From the NCBI GenBank assembly GCA_963707965.1, contig CAVPRR010000007.1, positions 620,001 through 684,000 of the forward strand: a DNA stretch of 64,000 bases, read 5' to 3'. The stretch is from VRUE01 sp963707965 (GTDB taxonomy: Bacteria; Actinomycetota; Thermoleophilia; Solirubrobacterales; 70-9). The notes beneath the pieces were generated by a model, which saw only the letters and a program-made list of their open reading frames with translations, did not search any database and was not told the origin of the DNA. The position numbers and the translations under genes were made by a program. Positions 8,791-17,818 of the stretch are shown in pieces; within the stretch, counting starts at the first letter, position 1; each line of letters opens with the position of its first letter.

Positions 8791-10313
8791 TGCGCGAGCC
8801 TTCGGCGGCCGAGCCGTACTCGACGACGATCGGCGCGAAGTCCGAATCGCCGACGGCGAAGACGTGTTCGTCGGCGGGGTTGACCGCCACCGCTTCCAGC
8901 CCTTCGCCTTCTTCCCCGGAGACCAGCGGCGGTTCTGTGCGGGTGTAGGGGGTGGCTGCTTCGGGCGGGTATTCGGAGGGGGCGTAGTAGGTCAGGTTCG
9001 CTTCCGAGCTGGAGGGGACCTCCACCGTGTAGACGTTCCCGGCGCAGTCGGCGGCGAGGTCGCGGGGGGCTTCGGCGTCTTCGAAGCTGGTCACTTCGTT
9101 GCCCGCCGGGTCATAGACGCGGACTTTCGCTTCGGCGGCGACGTAGACGTAGCCCTGGCAGTCGACGGCGACGCCGCGGGCTTTGGTCAGCGCCCGCGAG
9201 AGCGCCGGCAGCGGGTCGCGGGCGGGCATCCCCAGCGGGCGCGAAGGCGAGCAGCCTGGCGCCCGGGCCCACACCGGCGGAGACGTAGAGGGTGCCGTCG
9301 CTCGAGGCTCCCGAGCGCTCGACGGCGAGCGCCGTCGGCCCGGCGCCTTCGAAGGCGGCGTTTTCGATCCGGTCGACGAGCTCTCCGGTCGCGTCGAACT
9401 CGTCGACGGCGTTGTTGGCGTCGTCGTAGAGGAAGAAGTGGCCCTGGGTGCAGGCCTGGTCTTGCCCTTCGACCTGGACCTGGGCGCAGGCGCGGGTATC
9501 GCGGCTTTCGTTGCCGGGGTCGGCGGCGAGGTGGGCGCCCGCCGCGCCGAAGCCGAAGGCCTGATCGGCGGTTTCGGGGTTTTCGTCGGCATCGACGCCG
9601 GAGATCGTGCGGCGCGCTTTCAGCGCGCTGCCTTCCTTGGCGGCGAAGGTCTTGACCTGATCGCCGGCGGCGTCGGCGACGAAGAGGTAGTAGTGGCGCT
9701 TGAGGTTGGTGGGGACGTTGCCGGTGTAGATGTAGGTGTAGGCGGCTACGCCGGTGGCTTCGGTGAGGTCGCCTTCGAGGACGTTTTTTTCGAAGCTGGC
9801 GTTGGATTTGTAGATCGCTACATGGTCGCCCTCGGCGACGTAGAGGCGGTCGTCGGTGCGGTCTGTGGCGATGCCCCTGGCGTTGCCCGAGGAGTCGATC
9901 GGTTCGGCGGCGCCGTAGGTCGGGGTGCCTTCGAAGGGGTATTTGTCGGGCACGTAGCGGACTACGTTGCCGGTCGCCTGCTCGGAGACGTAGAGGCGGC
10001 CTTTGGAGTCGACGGCGAGGCCGCAGGGTTCGTCGGCGTTGGCGATCGTCGTCAGCAGGGCGTGGGATGGGGCGGGGCCGTAGACCTCGATCTCGTCGGT
10101 GCCCGCCGAGGCGGCGTAGAGGTCGCCTTTGGAGTCGGCCGCGGCGCCGCAGGCGTGGTCGAGGCCTTCTACGTCGAGGGCGGGGGCGCGGGTGTGGCTG
10201 GGGGGGTCGGCGAGGGCGGTGGGGGGCAGGGCGCAGAGAAGCAGCGCCGCCGCCATCAAGGCGCCGATGCCCGCTCGCGCCGCTCTCCCCCTGTAGGTGT
10301 GTTGGTGTCCCAT
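8283..10313 (-). repeat. Copy 1 of a roughly 2-kb tandem duplication (N-terminal NHL module)
   Basis: This stretch encodes the same N-terminal module as 11790-13806. Long segments are almost identical at the nucleotide level, for example around 8480-9230 versus 11990-12740. The repeat distance is about 3.5 kb. Similarity stops at the codons for VSAFGPLEYP, after which the C-termini differ. This copy carries the two +1 insertions. Confidence 0.85.
9111..10313 (-). CDS. N-terminal segment of the frameshifted NHL surface protein
   Basis: The segment starts MGHQHTYRGRAARAGIGALM with a signal peptide ending in PPTALADPP. NHL-type blades follow: ACGAAADSKGDLYAASAGTD, PCGLAVDSKGRLYVSEQATG, GIATDRTDDRLYVAEGDHVA. 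Residues 1 to about 357 align with the paralogue at 10408-13806. After GARLLAF the frame departs from the paralogue and the remaining 40 or so residues are out-of-frame arginine-rich sequence. The true reading frame continues in the overlapping minus-strand frame at 8471-9592. The segment would be exported and may fold as a partial beta-propeller. Confidence 0.6.
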   Translation of the reverse strand: MGHQHTYRGRAARAGIGALMAAALLLCALPPTALADPPSHTRAPALDVEGLDHACGAAADSKGDLYAASAGTDEIEVYGPAPSHALLTTIANADEPCGLAVDSKGRLYVSEQATGNVVRYVPDKYPFEGTPTYGAAEPIDSSGNARGIATDRTDDRLYVAEGDHVAIYKSNASFEKNVLEGDLTEATGVAAYTYIYTGNVPTNLKRHYYLFVADAAGDQVKTFAAKEGSALKARRTISGVDADENPETADQAFGFGAAGAHLAADPGNESRDTRACAQVQVEGQDQACTQGHFFLYDDANNAVDEFDATGELVDRIENAAFEGAGPTALAVERSGASSDGTLYVSAGVGPGARLLAFAPAGDARPRPAAGALAGADQSPRRRRRLPGLRLRRRRSESPRL

Positions 10314-10407
10314 TCGCTGTCCTTGCCTCTCCCTGTAGGCGCTCTCGCCTTCCCCCCGAAAGGCGGTGTCTCTGCTTGCTTTTGCTTTGCCTGTGCCTCT
10401 CTTGCCC

Positions 10408-13400
10408 CTATTCGAATTTGGCGATGAGTTCGCGGTCTTCTGACATCGTCACCTCGCAGCTGAGCACGGGGGCTTCGGCTTTGCCCGTGCAGGTGCCCGC
10501 GCCTTTGGTCCACTCGACCGAGCTGGTGCCTTTGTTCAATTTGACTTCGACTTCGACTTTGCCGCCGAGTTCGGTGGCGAAGAATTCGGCCGCGGCTGCC
10601 GAGCAGGTGAAGCCGCAGGCGATCCCGGTCGGTTTGGTCTTCAGCGAGCCCTGGCCGCCGCCGGTGGCTGCGTAGCTGAGCGTGTGCTTGGCGTCTTCGG
10701 CGAACTGGGCTTCGATCGAGGAGTCTTCGCCGAGCGTGATCGGGCAGGTTTCGGTTTTGACGCCGTCACAGACCGCGGCCGAGCCGCTGCCGCCTTTGAA
10801 TTCGACGAAGTGGAAGTGTTTGGCCGCTTTGGCTTTGAGCGTCAGCGGGCCCGCTTTGTAGAGGGCTTGGCCCGCCGTGCAGGTGGTGGCGCAGTTGATC
10901 CCGGCGGGGGAGGTGGAGACGGTGCCCCCCGCGGTCGGGGCGGCCTTGGTCGCGGTGAGGCTGTGGGCCGTGATGAACTTGGCGCCGACGGTTTTGGGCC
11001 CGTTCAGGTCGATCGTGCACTGGCGGCCCACCACGCCGAAGCCGCCGCCGGTATTGTCGCAGCCTTTCCAGCTCTTGAACAGGTAGCCGGTGGCCGGGGA
11101 GGCGGTCAGGGTGAGCGTGCCCGCTGCGATTGCTTCGCTGCTGCATTCGTGCGGCGCCAGACCCGAGCAGGTGAGCCCCGCCGGGTTGGAGACGACCGTC
11201 CCTTCGCCTTCTTCGATCTTGACGGTCAGGGGCGGGCCTTTGGGGGGGTCGGGGGCGAAGATCGCTTTGACCGTCTTGTCTTCGCTGATCTGGACTTCGC
11301 AGCTCGGGGTCGAGGAGCCCGTGCAGGGGCCCGCGCCGGGGCCGCTCCATTCGAGGAAGTGGGCGCCTTCATCGGCGCTTGCGCTCAGGGCGATCGTTTC
11401 GCCCTCGGGGAACTGGGCTTCGCATTCAGAGCCGCAGGCGATCGGGCCCGGGCCGCTGACTTCGCCGGGGCCTTCGACTTCGACCGTCAGGGTGTGGAGG
11501 ATCTGGTCGAAGCTGGCGTGGACGGTTTTCGCCGCGCTGGTCATCAGCACGCATTTCTGGCCCAGTTCGGGTTCGCTTTCGCACTCGCCGAGGCCCCAGC
11601 CGCTGAATTCCGAGCCGGCTGCGGGGCTGGCAGCGAGGGTGACCGCGGTTCCTTCGTCGTATTCGGCCGAGCAGGTTGCGCCACAGTCGATGCCCGCCGG
11701 AGAGCTTTCGACCGTGCCCGTGCCCGAGCCGCCTTTGATCACCGTGAGGGGGAATTTGGGTTTGGGTTCTTCTTCTTCTTCGACTTCGGGATACTCCAGC
11801 GGCCCGAACGCCGACACGTCGTAGGGCTGCACTTCGTTGTTGAGGCCGTCGGAGGCGACGTAGACGTTGCCGTCGGCGGGGTAGAGCGAGGCGCAGGTGG
11901 GCGTCGTCTGTTCGCTCAGCGGCGGTTCGTGGATCGCGCAGCTGCTGTCGACCGCGACCCTGTAGCCGCTGGCGTTGGAAGAGAAGCTGCCGAACTCGGC
12001 CACGCAGGCCCCCGAGGAGTCGTACTCGCGGGCGGAGTCGCCCGGCTGGCCGGGTTCGAACTGGACGATGTGGCCGTTGGACTGGTCGAGGGCGATCGCC
12101 GGGTTGGCGCCGAACTCCCCGCTGGGGCAGCCGCCGCCCTTGATCTGTTTGACCAACAGCTCCGGTTCGCCGCCGCAGCGGACCGTGGTGAGGAACGTGG
12201 GGTTGGCGGTGAGGTAGACCTCGCCGGTCGCCGCGTAGACGTCGATGTCGAGCCTCTGGAGGGGGAGGCCGAGGCCGGCCCCGCATTCCCCTTCCAATGC
12301 GGAGCCTTCGGCGGCCGAGCCGTACTCGACGACGATCGGCGCGAAGTCCGAATCGCCGACGGCGAAGACGTGTTCGTCGGCGGGGTTGACCGCCACCGCT
12401 TCCAGCCCTTCGCCTTCTTCCCCGGAGACCAGCGGCGGTTCTGTGCGGGTGTAGGGGGTGGCTGCTTTGGGCGGGTATTCGGAGGGGGCGTAGTAGGTCA
12501 GGTTCGCTTCCGAGCTGGAGGGGACCTCCACCGTGTAGACGTTCCCGGCGCAGTCGGCGGCGAGGTCGCGGGGGGCTTCGGCGTCTTCGAAGCTGGTCAC
12601 TTCGTTGCCCGCCGGGTCATAGACGCGGACTTTCGCTTCGGCGGCGACGTAGACGTAGCCCTGGCAGTCGACGGCGACGCCGCGGGCTTTGGTCAGCGCC
12701 CGCGAGAGCGCCGGCAGCGGGTCGCGGGCGGGCATCCCCAGCGGGCGGAAGGCGAGCAGCCTGGCGCCGGAGGAGGCGCCGGCGCCGACGTAGAGGGTGC
12801 CGTCGCCCGCGGTGCCGGAGCGCTCGAGCGCGAGCGCGGTCGGCCCGGCGTCGGCGAAGGCTGGGTTGGCGATCTGGTCGACGAACTCTCCCGTCGCGTC
12901 GAACTCGTCGACCGCGTTGTTGGCCTCGTCGTAGAGGAAGAAGTGCCCCTGGGTGCAGGCCTGGTCTTGCCCTTCGACCTGGACCTGGGCGCAGGCGCGG
13001 GTTTCGCGGCTTTCGTTGCCGGGGTCGGCGGCGAGGTGGGCGCCCTGAGCGCCGAAGCCGAATTCCTCCTCGGCGGTTTCGGGGTCTTCGTCGTGATCGA
13101 CGCCGGAGATCGTGCGGCGCAGTTGCAGCGCGCTGCCTTCCTTGGCGGCGAAGGTCTTGACCTGATCGCCGGCGGCGTCGGCGACGAAGAGGTAGGAGTG
13201 GCGCTTGAGGTTGGTGGGGACGTTGCCGGTGTAGATGTAGGTGTAGGCGGCTACGCCGGTGGCTTCGGTGAGCTCGCCTTCACCGACGTTTTTTTCGAAG
13301 CTGGCGTTGGATTTGTAGATCGCTACGTGGGTGCCCTCGGCGACGTAGAGGCGGTCGTCTGTGCGGTCTGTGGCGATGCCCCTGGCCTCGCCGGAGGAGT

Positions 13401-13806
13401 CGATCGCTTCGGCGGCGCCGTAGGTCGGGGTGCCTTCGAAGGGGTATTTGTTGGGCACGTAGCGGACTACGTTGCCGGTCGCCTGCTCGGAGACGTAGAG
13501 GCGGCCTTTGGAGTCGACGGCGAGGCCGCAGGGTTCGTCGGCGTTTTCGATCGAGGTCAGTTCGGCGTGGGCGGGGTCATAGACCTTGACCTCGTCGGTG
13601 CCCGCCGAGGCGGCGTAGAGGTCGCCTTTGGAGTCGACCGCTACGCCGCAGGCCTTGTTGAGGCCTTCTACGTCGAGTGCTTTGGCCCTGGCGTGGGCGG
13701 GGGGGTCGGCGATTGCCTGGGAGGCGAGGGCGAGGCAGAGGAGCGATGCGGCGAGGAAGGCGAGCGCTGCTTTAGCCGCTCTCGGTTGCTTTGCCTCGTG
13801 TCCCAT
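10408..13806 (-). CDS. Secreted NHL propeller protein with five divergent InlB B-repeats
   Basis: A 1132-residue protein. The signal peptide ends near LASQAIADPP. NHL-type blades fill about residues 30-670 (ACGVAVDSKGDLYAASAGTD, PCGLAVDSKGRLYVSEQATG, ARGVAVDCQGYVYVAAEAKV). An acidic linker (EVEEEEEPKPK) follows, then five repeats of about 80-95 residues to the end. Each repeat carries the hallmark of divergent InlB B-repeats: a G-T-V-x-S-x-P-x-G-I-x-C-x-x-x-C strand pair, then an F-x-x-W block and a K-x-V-x-A-x-F ending. Paired cysteines suggest disulphides outside the cell. It is probably a cell-surface adhesin or matrix protein. It is the second gene in a minus-strand run of surface proteins. 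Confidence 0.85.
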   Translation of the reverse strand: MGHEAKQPRAAKAALAFLAASLLCLALASQAIADPPAHARAKALDVEGLNKACGVAVDSKGDLYAASAGTDEVKVYDPAHAELTSIENADEPCGLAVDSKGRLYVSEQATGNVVRYVPNKYPFEGTPTYGAAEAIDSSGEARGIATDRTDDRLYVAEGTHVAIYKSNASFEKNVGEGELTEATGVAAYTYIYTGNVPTNLKRHSYLFVADAAGDQVKTFAAKEGSALQLRRTISGVDHDEDPETAEEEFGFGAQGAHLAADPGNESRETRACAQVQVEGQDQACTQGHFFLYDEANNAVDEFDATGEFVDQIANPAFADAGPTALALERSGTAGDGTLYVGAGASSGARLLAFRPLGMPARDPLPALSRALTKARGVAVDCQGYVYVAAEAKVRVYDPAGNEVTSFEDAEAPRDLAADCAGNVYTVEVPSSSEANLTYYAPSEYPPKAATPYTRTEPPLVSGEEGEGLEAVAVNPADEHVFAVGDSDFAPIVVEYGSAAEGSALEGECGAGLGLPLQRLDIDVYAATGEVYLTANPTFLTTVRCGGEPELLVKQIKGGGCPSGEFGANPAIALDQSNGHIVQFEPGQPGDSAREYDSSGACVAEFGSFSSNASGYRVAVDSSCAIHEPPLSEQTTPTCASLYPADGNVYVASDGLNNEVQPYDVSAFGPLEYPEVEEEEEPKPKFPLTVIKGGSGTGTVESSPAGIDCGATCSAEYDEGTAVTLAASPAAGSEFSGWGLGECESEPELGQKCVLMTSAAKTVHASFDQILHTLTVEVEGPGEVSGPGPIACGSECEAQFPEGETIALSASADEGAHFLEWSGPGAGPCTGSSTPSCEVQISEDKTVKAIFAPDPPKGPPLTVKIEEGEGTVVSNPAGLTCSGLAPHECSSEAIAAGTLTLTASPATGYLFKSWKGCDNTGGGFGVVGRQCTIDLNGPKTVGAKFITAHSLTATKAAPTAGGTVSTSPAGINCATTCTAGQALYKAGPLTLKAKAAKHFHFVEFKGGSGSAAVCDGVKTETCPITLGEDSSIEAQFAEDAKHTLSYAATGGGQGSLKTKPTGIACGFTCSAAAAEFFATELGGKVEVEVKLNKGTSSVEWTKGAGTCTGKAEAPVLSCEVTMSEDRELIAKFE
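11790..13806 (-). repeat. Copy 2 of the roughly 2-kb tandem duplication (N-terminal NHL module)
   Basis: This is the intact partner of 8283-10313. It covers the signal peptide and NHL module and ends at VSAFGPLEYP, beyond which an acidic linker and InlB-type repeats replace the FN3/propeller region. The near identity in the central part suggests recent duplication or gene conversion. Confidence 0.85.
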
Positions 13807-13849
13807 CTACTCGTCCCCTCTCCCTTTGTCGTCCCCGTTTGAGCCGCCG

Positions 13850-13874
13850 CCCCGGGAGCCTTGGGCTCCCGGGG
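13850..13874 (-). terminator. GC-rich hairpin between two surface-protein genes
   Basis: An 11-bp perfect stem (CCCCGGGAGCC) closes a 3-nt loop. It lies between the end of the gene at 13936 and the start of the gene at 13806 on the same strand. No T-run follows on the minus strand, so intrinsic termination would be weak. It could also separate or stabilise transcripts. Confidence 0.5.
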
Positions 13875-13935
13875 CTTTGGCATTGCTTCCTTGCTGCTGA
13901 CTGCGTGCTGCGTTGTTCCTTCTTGTCGCCTGGCG

Positions 13936-16794
13936 CTACTCGAACTTCGCCACCAGCGCCGTGGTGCCGGCCGGCACTTTGCAGGTGACCACGGGGGCTG
14001 TGACTTTTTTGCCTTCTTCACAGTTGCCGGTGCCGGCTCCGGTCGTCCATTCGACCGAGGTCGTGCCTTTGTTGAGCGTGACCGTCACTTCGATTTCGCC
14101 TTCGGCTTCATAGAATTCGGCCGAGGCCGCGGTGCAGGTGTAGCCGCAGGCGATCCCGGTCGGTTTGGTTTTGACCGAGCCCTGGCCGCCGCCTTCGGCG
14201 GAGTAGGCGAGGGTGGCTTTGGCGTCTTCGGCGAACTGCGCTTCGATCGAGGAGTTGGCTTCGATCGTGAAGGGACCGCAGGTTTCGGTCGTCACGCCGT
14301 TACAGAACGTGGCCGAGCCGGTGCCGCCTTTGAATTCCACGAAGTGGAAGTGTTTGGCTTTTTTCTGTTTGAGGGTGAGCGCGCCTGCTTTGTAGTAGGC
14401 GGTGCTCGTGGTGCAGGTGACGGCGCAGTTGACCCCGGCGGGGGAGGTCGAGACGGTGCCCCCCGCGGTCGGGCCCACCTTGGTCACGGCGAGGCTGACG
14501 GCGGGGATGAATTTGGCGCTGACCGTTTTGGCTTTCGACATTTTGACCGTGCACTGGCGGCCTTTGACGCCGAATTCCCCTTCGGTTTTGTCGCAGCCTT
14601 TCCAGCTCGAGAACTGGAAGCCGGCCGCCGGGGAGGCGGTCAGGGTGACTTTGGATTCTTTGGCGAATTCAGCGCCGCATTCGGTCACCGCCGGACCGCT
14701 GCATTCGATCCCCGCCGGGTTGGAGACGACGGTGCCCGAGCCGGTTTCGATCTTGGCGGTCAGTTCGGGGTCCGGTTCGGTGCCGAATTTGCCGATTACA
14801 TTGCTTTCATCGGTCGTGTACCAGATAGTGCCGCCCGGCCCGGCCGCGAGGGCGTTTGCCCCGGTGAACCGCTGCAGCGTCGTAGCCGGTTTGAGCGAGA
14901 ACCCATTTGCAGGTTTCACTTCACCCGTGGCGGGGGTGATGCGGAAGAGCCTGTGGGGGCGCGCTTCCACGGTCGTCGCCGCCGAGCAGGTGCCGCCCGT
15001 GAGTTTGGTCGAGTCACAGGTCATCGTCGGCACGTCGGTCCGTGCGAATTCTTCCATGAAAGAGACCAACCGGTTGCTGCCGCTGGGGTCAACGCCGACG
15101 TTGCCCGCACCGATGGTGGAGAGCTTTTCCAGCGCTTCGGTGACGACGCCGGCCGAGGCGTTGAAGGGGAGGTCGGCCGAGAGGCTGGCGGCGCCGGTGC
15201 TGCTCGGCACCTTGGAGAGGGTGATCGTCCCCGCTTCTTCGCTGAAGGAGCTGATCGTGGTGCCGGCCTGGATGCCGGCGCCCGAGACTCCCTCGCCTTT
15301 TGAGAGTTTGCCGGTGCTCGTCGTGACCCCCGTGACGGTCTTGCTGCCGGCGGTCAGCGAGACGCCTTCGCCGGCCGCGGTCGGCACGGCCGAGAGGGTG
15401 AGGGTGCTGCCGTTGATCGCGCTGATCGTGGCGTTGGTGGAGATGCCGGTGCCTTCGATCGTGTGGCCGACCACGAAGGGGCCGCCGCTGACGCCTTCGA
15501 CGCCGCCGGCGGTGAGGGCTTGGCCGGTTTTGGCCGAGGTGGTGGTTTTTGAGATGGTCAGGGTGCTGCCGACTTCGTTGCAGGTGGTCGAGCAGGCGGT
15601 GATCGCGGTGCCGGACTGGAGGCCGGTGCCGGTGATCAGCTGGTTGACGGCGAAGCTGCCGCTGGTCGGGGCTGTGGCGATCGTGACGGTCGTCGAGCCG
15701 CTGGCCCAGGTGCCTTTGCCGCCGGTCGCCCGGGTGACGTTTCCGCTTCCCGACTCGCCGGTCAGGGTGCCTTCCCCCGTCCAGCCGGTTTCCTGGCCTT
15801 CGAAGCCGAGCTTGTAGGTGCCGCCGCTGGCGGTGATGGTGACCGTCTGCTCCTCGTTTTGCCCGTTCGTTTCAGTGCCCCAGATGTTTCCGTCCGGGCC
15901 GGCGGTGAGCGACGTCAACCTGAAAGCCGAGGGGGAGGTCGGTGTTTTGTAGTAGGTGACCACACCAGCCGTGGTGATGGCGCCGATCCTTTCGTCGGCG
16001 GCTTTGCCTGCGGGGAACCAGAGCCTGCCGTCGGAGCCGAGGGCGATCGATCCCGGCTGGTATACCCCTTCGCCCGCGACTTCAAACTCGGTGATCGCGC
16101 CCGCAGGGGTGATGCGGCCCACGGCTTTCGTCGTGCCGCAATCGCCGAACCAGACGTTGCCGTCGGGGCCCGCCGCGATCGAGCACACGTTGGCTTCGGG
16201 ATTGAGGCCCGCGCTGAATTCGGTCACCGCGCCGGCAGGGGTGATGCGGGCGATCCCGTTGGTTTCCAGGGCGACCCAGAGGTTTCCGTCCGGACCGGTT
16301 GCGATGAAACCAGATTCCGGAAATTCCGACGGCGACATGCCCGGCACTTCGATCTCCACGAGGCTGGTCGCCGGTTCGGAAGGTTTGATGTGGCCGACCT
16401 TTTTGACGCCGGGCTCGGTGAACCAGATGTCGCCGTCGGGGCCGTCGGCGATCCCCCATGCCCCGCCGCTCATGCCGACGGGGCTGTACTCGTTGACCAC
16501 CCCGGCGGGCGTGACGCGGCCGATTTTGAGGCCGGAGAGGGCGAAGGGCGATTCCGGATCGGTGAACCACATGTTGCCGTCGGAGCCTTCGACCAGCGTG
16601 GTCGGGAAACTCGGCGCTTCCGGTTCGAAGAACTCCGTGTTGGAGCCCAGCGGGTCGGCCGAGGCGAAGCTCGGCAGGACGAGGAGAAGGGCGATCGCCG
16701 CCGCGAAGAGGGCTGCGATCGCGCTTCGCCTGCGTGGCTTGGTGGTCATCGCCAAGCTCGTTGCCGCAGGCGATGCGTTCGTCTTGCTTCTCAC
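13936..16794 (-). CDS. Secreted streptogramin-lyase-like (Vgb-type) propeller with three InlB-type repeats
   Basis: The start is set at GTG 16794 because an AAGGAG sequence lies 8 nt upstream. An ATG at 16839 would need no visible site, and an ATG at 16749 also lacks one. The signal peptide is around IAALFAAAIALLLVLPSFAS. Propeller blades follow with the Vgb-like pattern GPDGNLWVALETNGIARITP and GPDGDIWFTEPGVKKVGHI. Next come three threonine/serine-rich repeats of the form GTGISTNATISAINGSTLTL. Three divergent InlB B-repeats complete the protein, nearly matching the last three of the neighbouring protein. Antibiotic lyase activity is not implied. Its leader is copy A of the hairpin element. 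Confidence 0.8.
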   Translation of the reverse strand: MRSKTNASPAATSLAMTTKPRRRSAIAALFAAAIALLLVLPSFASADPLGSNTEFFEPEAPSFPTTLVEGSDGNMWFTDPESPFALSGLKIGRVTPAGVVNEYSPVGMSGGAWGIADGPDGDIWFTEPGVKKVGHIKPSEPATSLVEIEVPGMSPSEFPESGFIATGPDGNLWVALETNGIARITPAGAVTEFSAGLNPEANVCSIAAGPDGNVWFGDCGTTKAVGRITPAGAITEFEVAGEGVYQPGSIALGSDGRLWFPAGKAADERIGAITTAGVVTYYKTPTSPSAFRLTSLTAGPDGNIWGTETNGQNEEQTVTITASGGTYKLGFEGQETGWTGEGTLTGESGSGNVTRATGGKGTWASGSTTVTIATAPTSGSFAVNQLITGTGLQSGTAITACSTTCNEVGSTLTISKTTTSAKTGQALTAGGVEGVSGGPFVVGHTIEGTGISTNATISAINGSTLTLSAVPTAAGEGVSLTAGSKTVTGVTTSTGKLSKGEGVSGAGIQAGTTISSFSEEAGTITLSKVPSSTGAASLSADLPFNASAGVVTEALEKLSTIGAGNVGVDPSGSNRLVSFMEEFARTDVPTMTCDSTKLTGGTCSAATTVEARPHRLFRITPATGEVKPANGFSLKPATTLQRFTGANALAAGPGGTIWYTTDESNVIGKFGTEPDPELTAKIETGSGTVVSNPAGIECSGPAVTECGAEFAKESKVTLTASPAAGFQFSSWKGCDKTEGEFGVKGRQCTVKMSKAKTVSAKFIPAVSLAVTKVGPTAGGTVSTSPAGVNCAVTCTTSTAYYKAGALTLKQKKAKHFHFVEFKGGTGSATFCNGVTTETCGPFTIEANSSIEAQFAEDAKATLAYSAEGGGQGSVKTKPTGIACGYTCTAASAEFYEAEGEIEVTVTLNKGTTSVEWTTGAGTGNCEEGKKVTAPVVTCKVPAGTTALVAKFE

Positions 16795-16800
16795 GATGGT

Positions 16801-16933
16801 CTCTCCTTGTCCCTTGAGCCCCTGCCGGCCCGCTCCCATGCGGCCCTTGGCGACTCGGTTTTCCCTGTTGAATTAAGACTTTGCTTTCCCTGTTGGTTTC
16901 TGTGGCGGACAAACAAGCCCCGCCTTCTGCTCT
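16801..16933 (-). repeat. Copy A (truncated) of the hairpin-rich multicopy element
   Basis: Shares with copy B the run from CTCTCCTTGTCCCTTGAGCC through TTCCCTGTTGAATTAAGAC and TTGGTTTCTGTGGCGGAC to CGCCTTCTGCTCT. It then breaks off into AT-rich sequence at 16934. Only one end of the element is present. On the minus strand it runs straight into the AAGGAG ribosome-binding site of the 13936-16794 gene, so it forms that gene's 5' leader. Confidence 0.8.
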
Positions 16934-17229
16934 TTTAAAAACAAAATTCAGAAGCCAACTTCAGTCGGTTTGTTTTCCCCTTTGCGCGGAGGAAACAGAT
17001 CAAGATAACTACCTAACACCCGAGATGGGCTCGGGATGCTCTCTCCGCTAGACCAATGACTCTAAGCAGGCGGGGGGGCGGAAGTCAAGGCTGTTTGGGC
17101 AGAAAGCGCAGTTCTGGGTATGGGGGGTGGAGAGGGGACGTAGGCGTGGCGCGTGCCTGGCTGCAGCGTAGGCTCGGAGATTCGTCCAGACTGAGAGCGG
17201 AGGGTTAAAGGGTGCCTGGGGGGCGCATG

Positions 17230-17430
17230 AGGCATGAGCAAGTCGGCCGCGTGGGAGAGCTGAAGGCCGGGGGCGCGCTCGAAGTGGGAGGTGTTGCAAG
17301 TCACCAGGGTAGTAGCGGTCTCAAGGCAGATGCCGGTCGGCAGCGCCTCGTGGACCTCGATCTCCTCACCACTTCGCCGCAGCTCTCCGAGCAACGCTCC
17401 GGCACATAGCCCTCCCTTGCGAGTCAACAT
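17230..17430 (-). pseudogene. Remnant of a PIN-domain (VapC-like) toxin gene
   Basis: The minus-strand frame from an ATG at 17430 reads GALLGELRRSGEEIEVHEAL and then TATTLVTCNTSHFERAPGLQ. The last part matches the C-terminal signature of many VapC proteins (L-V-T-x-N-x-x-H-F-x-x-x-x-G-L). The N-terminal catalytic region is missing and the middle is eroded. It lies between element copies A and B, so a toxin gene once occupied this interval. Identification is by motif. Confidence 0.5.
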
Positions 17431-17626
17431 CAGGGGCGGAGCGCGAGACCACCCGCTCGACTTCGATCCGGGCCGGGAGGGCAAGGGCGTGGCTTCAAGC
17501 GTCGCGGGCCGCGCGTGGTGGTGAGCGACGGCTGGGCCTGCCTCCGGGGTCAGGCTCAGTCCCAGGCACGCGGAGCCAGCTTCAAAACGCGCGTGCGGGT
17601 GCGGGCGATCGCGGACTGCTACTAAA

Positions 17627-17818
17627 ATGAAATCCATGCCTGCGAAGTCCAACCGCATTGGCAACTGGACGCCCGACGGAAAAGTGGAGCGGGCGATCGC
17701 GCGGCGGGAATACCGCGAGTTGAGCGCTGGGCAGCGAGTGGAACAGGCGATCGTGCTCAGCCAAGAGCTGACGAAGCTCGCTGTGCGCGGGGCGGCACGC
17801 AGGTCGGCGCGGACTTGA
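17627..17818 (+). CDS. Small protein upstream of a nucleotidyltransferase (putative antitoxin)
   Basis: A 63-residue basic, helical protein (RIGNWTPDGKVERAIARREY, ELSAGQRVEQAIVLSQELT). Its stop codon overlaps the start of the next gene (TTGA at 17815-17818), which implies translational coupling. ATG codons at 17627 and 17636 are both possible starts and neither has a strong ribosome-binding site. I do not recognise the family. Size, coupling and order resemble a TA operon whose partner is a nucleotidyltransferase, so an antitoxin or accessory role is inferred. Confidence 0.55.
   Translation: MKSMPAKSNRIGNWTPDGKVERAIARREYRELSAGQRVEQAIVLSQELTKLAVRGAARRSART

Larger units (their letters stand above)
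5461..10313 (-). pseudogene. NHL / FN3-like / propeller surface protein interrupted by two frameshifts
   Basis: Three successive frames line up with one protein of about 1,600 residues. Frame one runs from 10313 to about 9243, frame two from about 9243 to 8795, and frame three from there to the stop at 5461. The intact neighbour (10408-13806) aligns across both breaks. At each break this copy has one extra base and reads GCGCGA where the neighbour reads GCGGA (near 9239-9244 and 8791-8797). The two insertions shift the frame in the same direction. Either the gene is a recent pseudogene or both are sequencing or assembly errors in GC-rich DNA. The long open downstream frame suggests very recent damage or error. 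Confidence 0.75.

Noticed and set aside
17011..17070. tRNA-like sequence on the minus strand (CATTGGTCTAGCGGAGAG followed by a CCCGA/TCGGG hairpin)
   Set aside because: It resembles a 5' half of a tRNA, but there is no T-arm (no GGTTCGA) and no matching acceptor 3' strand, and the loop lacks the usual T before the anticodon. At most it is a remnant.
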